45,633 bases of DNA. Source: Pseudomonadota bacterium (GTDB taxonomy: Bacteria; Pseudomonadota; Gammaproteobacteria; Halothiobacillales; Halothiobacillaceae). Location: contig JAJYYE010000007.1 in the NCBI GenBank assembly GCA_021801265.1, positions 1 through 45,633 of the forward strand, in the 5' to 3' direction. How positions within the stretch are numbered: the stretch's first letter is position 1; each line of letters opens with the position of its first letter. Under the pieces are notes generated by a model, which was given only the letters and a program-made list of their open reading frames with translations, did no database searches and had not been told where the DNA came from. A program made the position numbers and the translations under genes. Below are positions 44,845-45,633 of this stretch, piece after piece.

Positions 44845-45633
44845 TTAGAAGTGGTATTCGACGCGGACCATGGGGGTTTTGGCGAAGGCACCTGAGCCTG
44901 CGGATCCATTGGCATCGACGCCGAATTTATTTTTCCACCATTGATATTCAAGGCCGGCTTTGAACGTGCTGGCTGGGCCACCAAAGAGTTTGCCGACATC
45001 GGCCATGATTTGGGCATCGATGTTGATTTCGGTTTTGGTTTGATTACCGAATTCATCTTTGCCTTTGGGGGCGATCAAGTTGGCAAAGCCTTCGAAAGAA
45101 AATGCCGAAGAGCCAATGGGAATACCCCAGGCGGCGGTCAGCATTGGATGGGTTTTGTAGGTATAACGCGCCACGCAGGTATTGGTGTAATCACTGCACG
45201 GCGCATTGCTTTCCCAGAGGGCGAGCAGGCTGACATTCAAGAATCCTGGCACATCGAACATCATGGTTGGCCCGAGCACCAGCATGCGTTTTTTCGAGTT
45301 ATAGCCGGCATCGGATTTGGTGTTGAAGTCAAAACCGCTGGTGACGCCGAGGCCTTTAATTACTCCATATTTCAGGTTGTGGCCGGTAATTTTGCCGATA
45401 TCGAGCGTATTGCGATAAACGGCATAAACCTCTTGTGCGCCGGATTTGCCATCGGGAGCGGAAGGGTCTTTTTTATCCGAAAAGAGGGCATCGATGCTGA
45501 AGAAGTTTGTGCCGTATTTAAAACCACTGACATGGGTGAAATTGAGGATATTTTTGGAGATATCGTTGCCTTCATAGGGTTCAGCGAATTTGGTGCCATA
45601 GCGCCAGCTCAGGGAGGTGTCGCTCCAGTCGGC
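44845..45633 (-). CDS. Nucleoside-specific outer-membrane channel (Tsx/OmpK family), C-terminal part
   Basis: The frame is open to the right edge, so the N terminus and signal lie outside; 262 residues are visible. Family marks are LSWRYGTKFAEPYEGNDISKN near the left, VYRNTLDIGKI, GPTMMFDVPGFLNVSLLALWES, KTEINIDAQIMADVG and a C-terminal strand ending RVEYHF, with the terminal Phe needed for beta-barrel assembly. Such pores admit nucleosides and small polar rings. It is 30 bp before the BMP gene, which points to a dedicated outer-membrane entry for the importer's cargo. Confidence 0.9.
   Translation of the reverse strand, partial: ADWSDTSLSWRYGTKFAEPYEGNDISKNILNFTHVSGFKYGTNFFSIDALFSDKKDPSAPDGKSGAQEVYAVYRNTLDIGKITGHNLKYGVIKGLGVTSGFDFNTKSDAGYNSKKRMLVLGPTMMFDVPGFLNVSLLALWESNAPCSDYTNTCVARYTYKTHPMLTAAWGIPIGSSAFSFEGFANLIAPKGKDEFGNQTKTEINIDAQIMADVGKLFGGPASTFKAGLEYQWWKNKFGVDANGSAGSGAFAKTPMVRVEYHF

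Overview
This window looks like chromosome of a gammaproteobacterium. It opens with the last ~80 bp of a 5S rRNA and its terminator. Housekeeping neighbours follow: a diheme cytochrome c, an Smr protein, and a surE-pcm-yqaA-nlpD run typical of Gamma/Betaproteobacteria but without rpoS after nlpD. I cannot name the genus from sequence alone. Almost everything after ~6.4 kb is one large nitrogen-scavenging island for nucleobases, ureides and related amides.

Layout. (1) 1-6.3 kb: rRNA end, cytochrome, decayed purine-salvage pair (apt with an internal deletion, mtnN with a frameshift and lost catalytic Asp), smr, surE-pcm-yqaA-nlpD. (2) 6.4-14.8 kb, minus strand: a dipeptide-type ABC importer (SBP-B-C-D-F), an HpxW-like gamma-glutamyltransferase-family amidohydrolase, a TSUP exporter and an Lrp-type regulator, led by a sigma-54-like promoter. 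(3) 15.6-25.5 kb, plus strand: GntR regulator, allantoinase PuuE, OHCU decarboxylase UraD, a YufOPQ-type nucleobase ABC importer without a binding protein, an 8-oxoguanine deaminase-type amidohydrolase, a guanine-deaminase-type CDA enzyme, Upp and a CodA-like deaminase. (4) 25.6-36.5 kb: rutABCDEF (minus) divergent from rutR (plus). RutR is followed by a complete BMP-type ABC importer, which replaces the usual RutG permease, and a YdfG-like dehydrogenase. (5) 36.7 kb to the right edge, minus strand: a translationally coupled operon of a Tsx/OmpK-type porin, BMP binding protein, two permeases, a biuret hydrolase homologue (BiuH), ABC ATPase, a second cysteine hydrolase and HpxX/HpxY/HpxZ (AtzG/AtzE/AtzH homologues).

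How it fits together. Three paralogous BMP-type importers each sit beside a different set of hydrolases: purine/cytosine deamination, uracil ring opening, and a biuret/carboxybiuret/oxalurate-like amide route. The rutA-rutR intergenic region carries, read from sequence, a near-perfect sigma-54 promoter, a good RutR operator and two tandem NtrC-like sites about 108 and 128 bp upstream of the predicted start. Sigma-54-like elements also precede the second importer and the dipeptide-type importer, so the island is probably switched on by nitrogen limitation. The most novel parts are the right-hand porin-importer-BiuH-AtzGEH operon, the CodA-like enzyme whose gate Asp is replaced by Cys, and the Rut locus rewired to an ABC importer.
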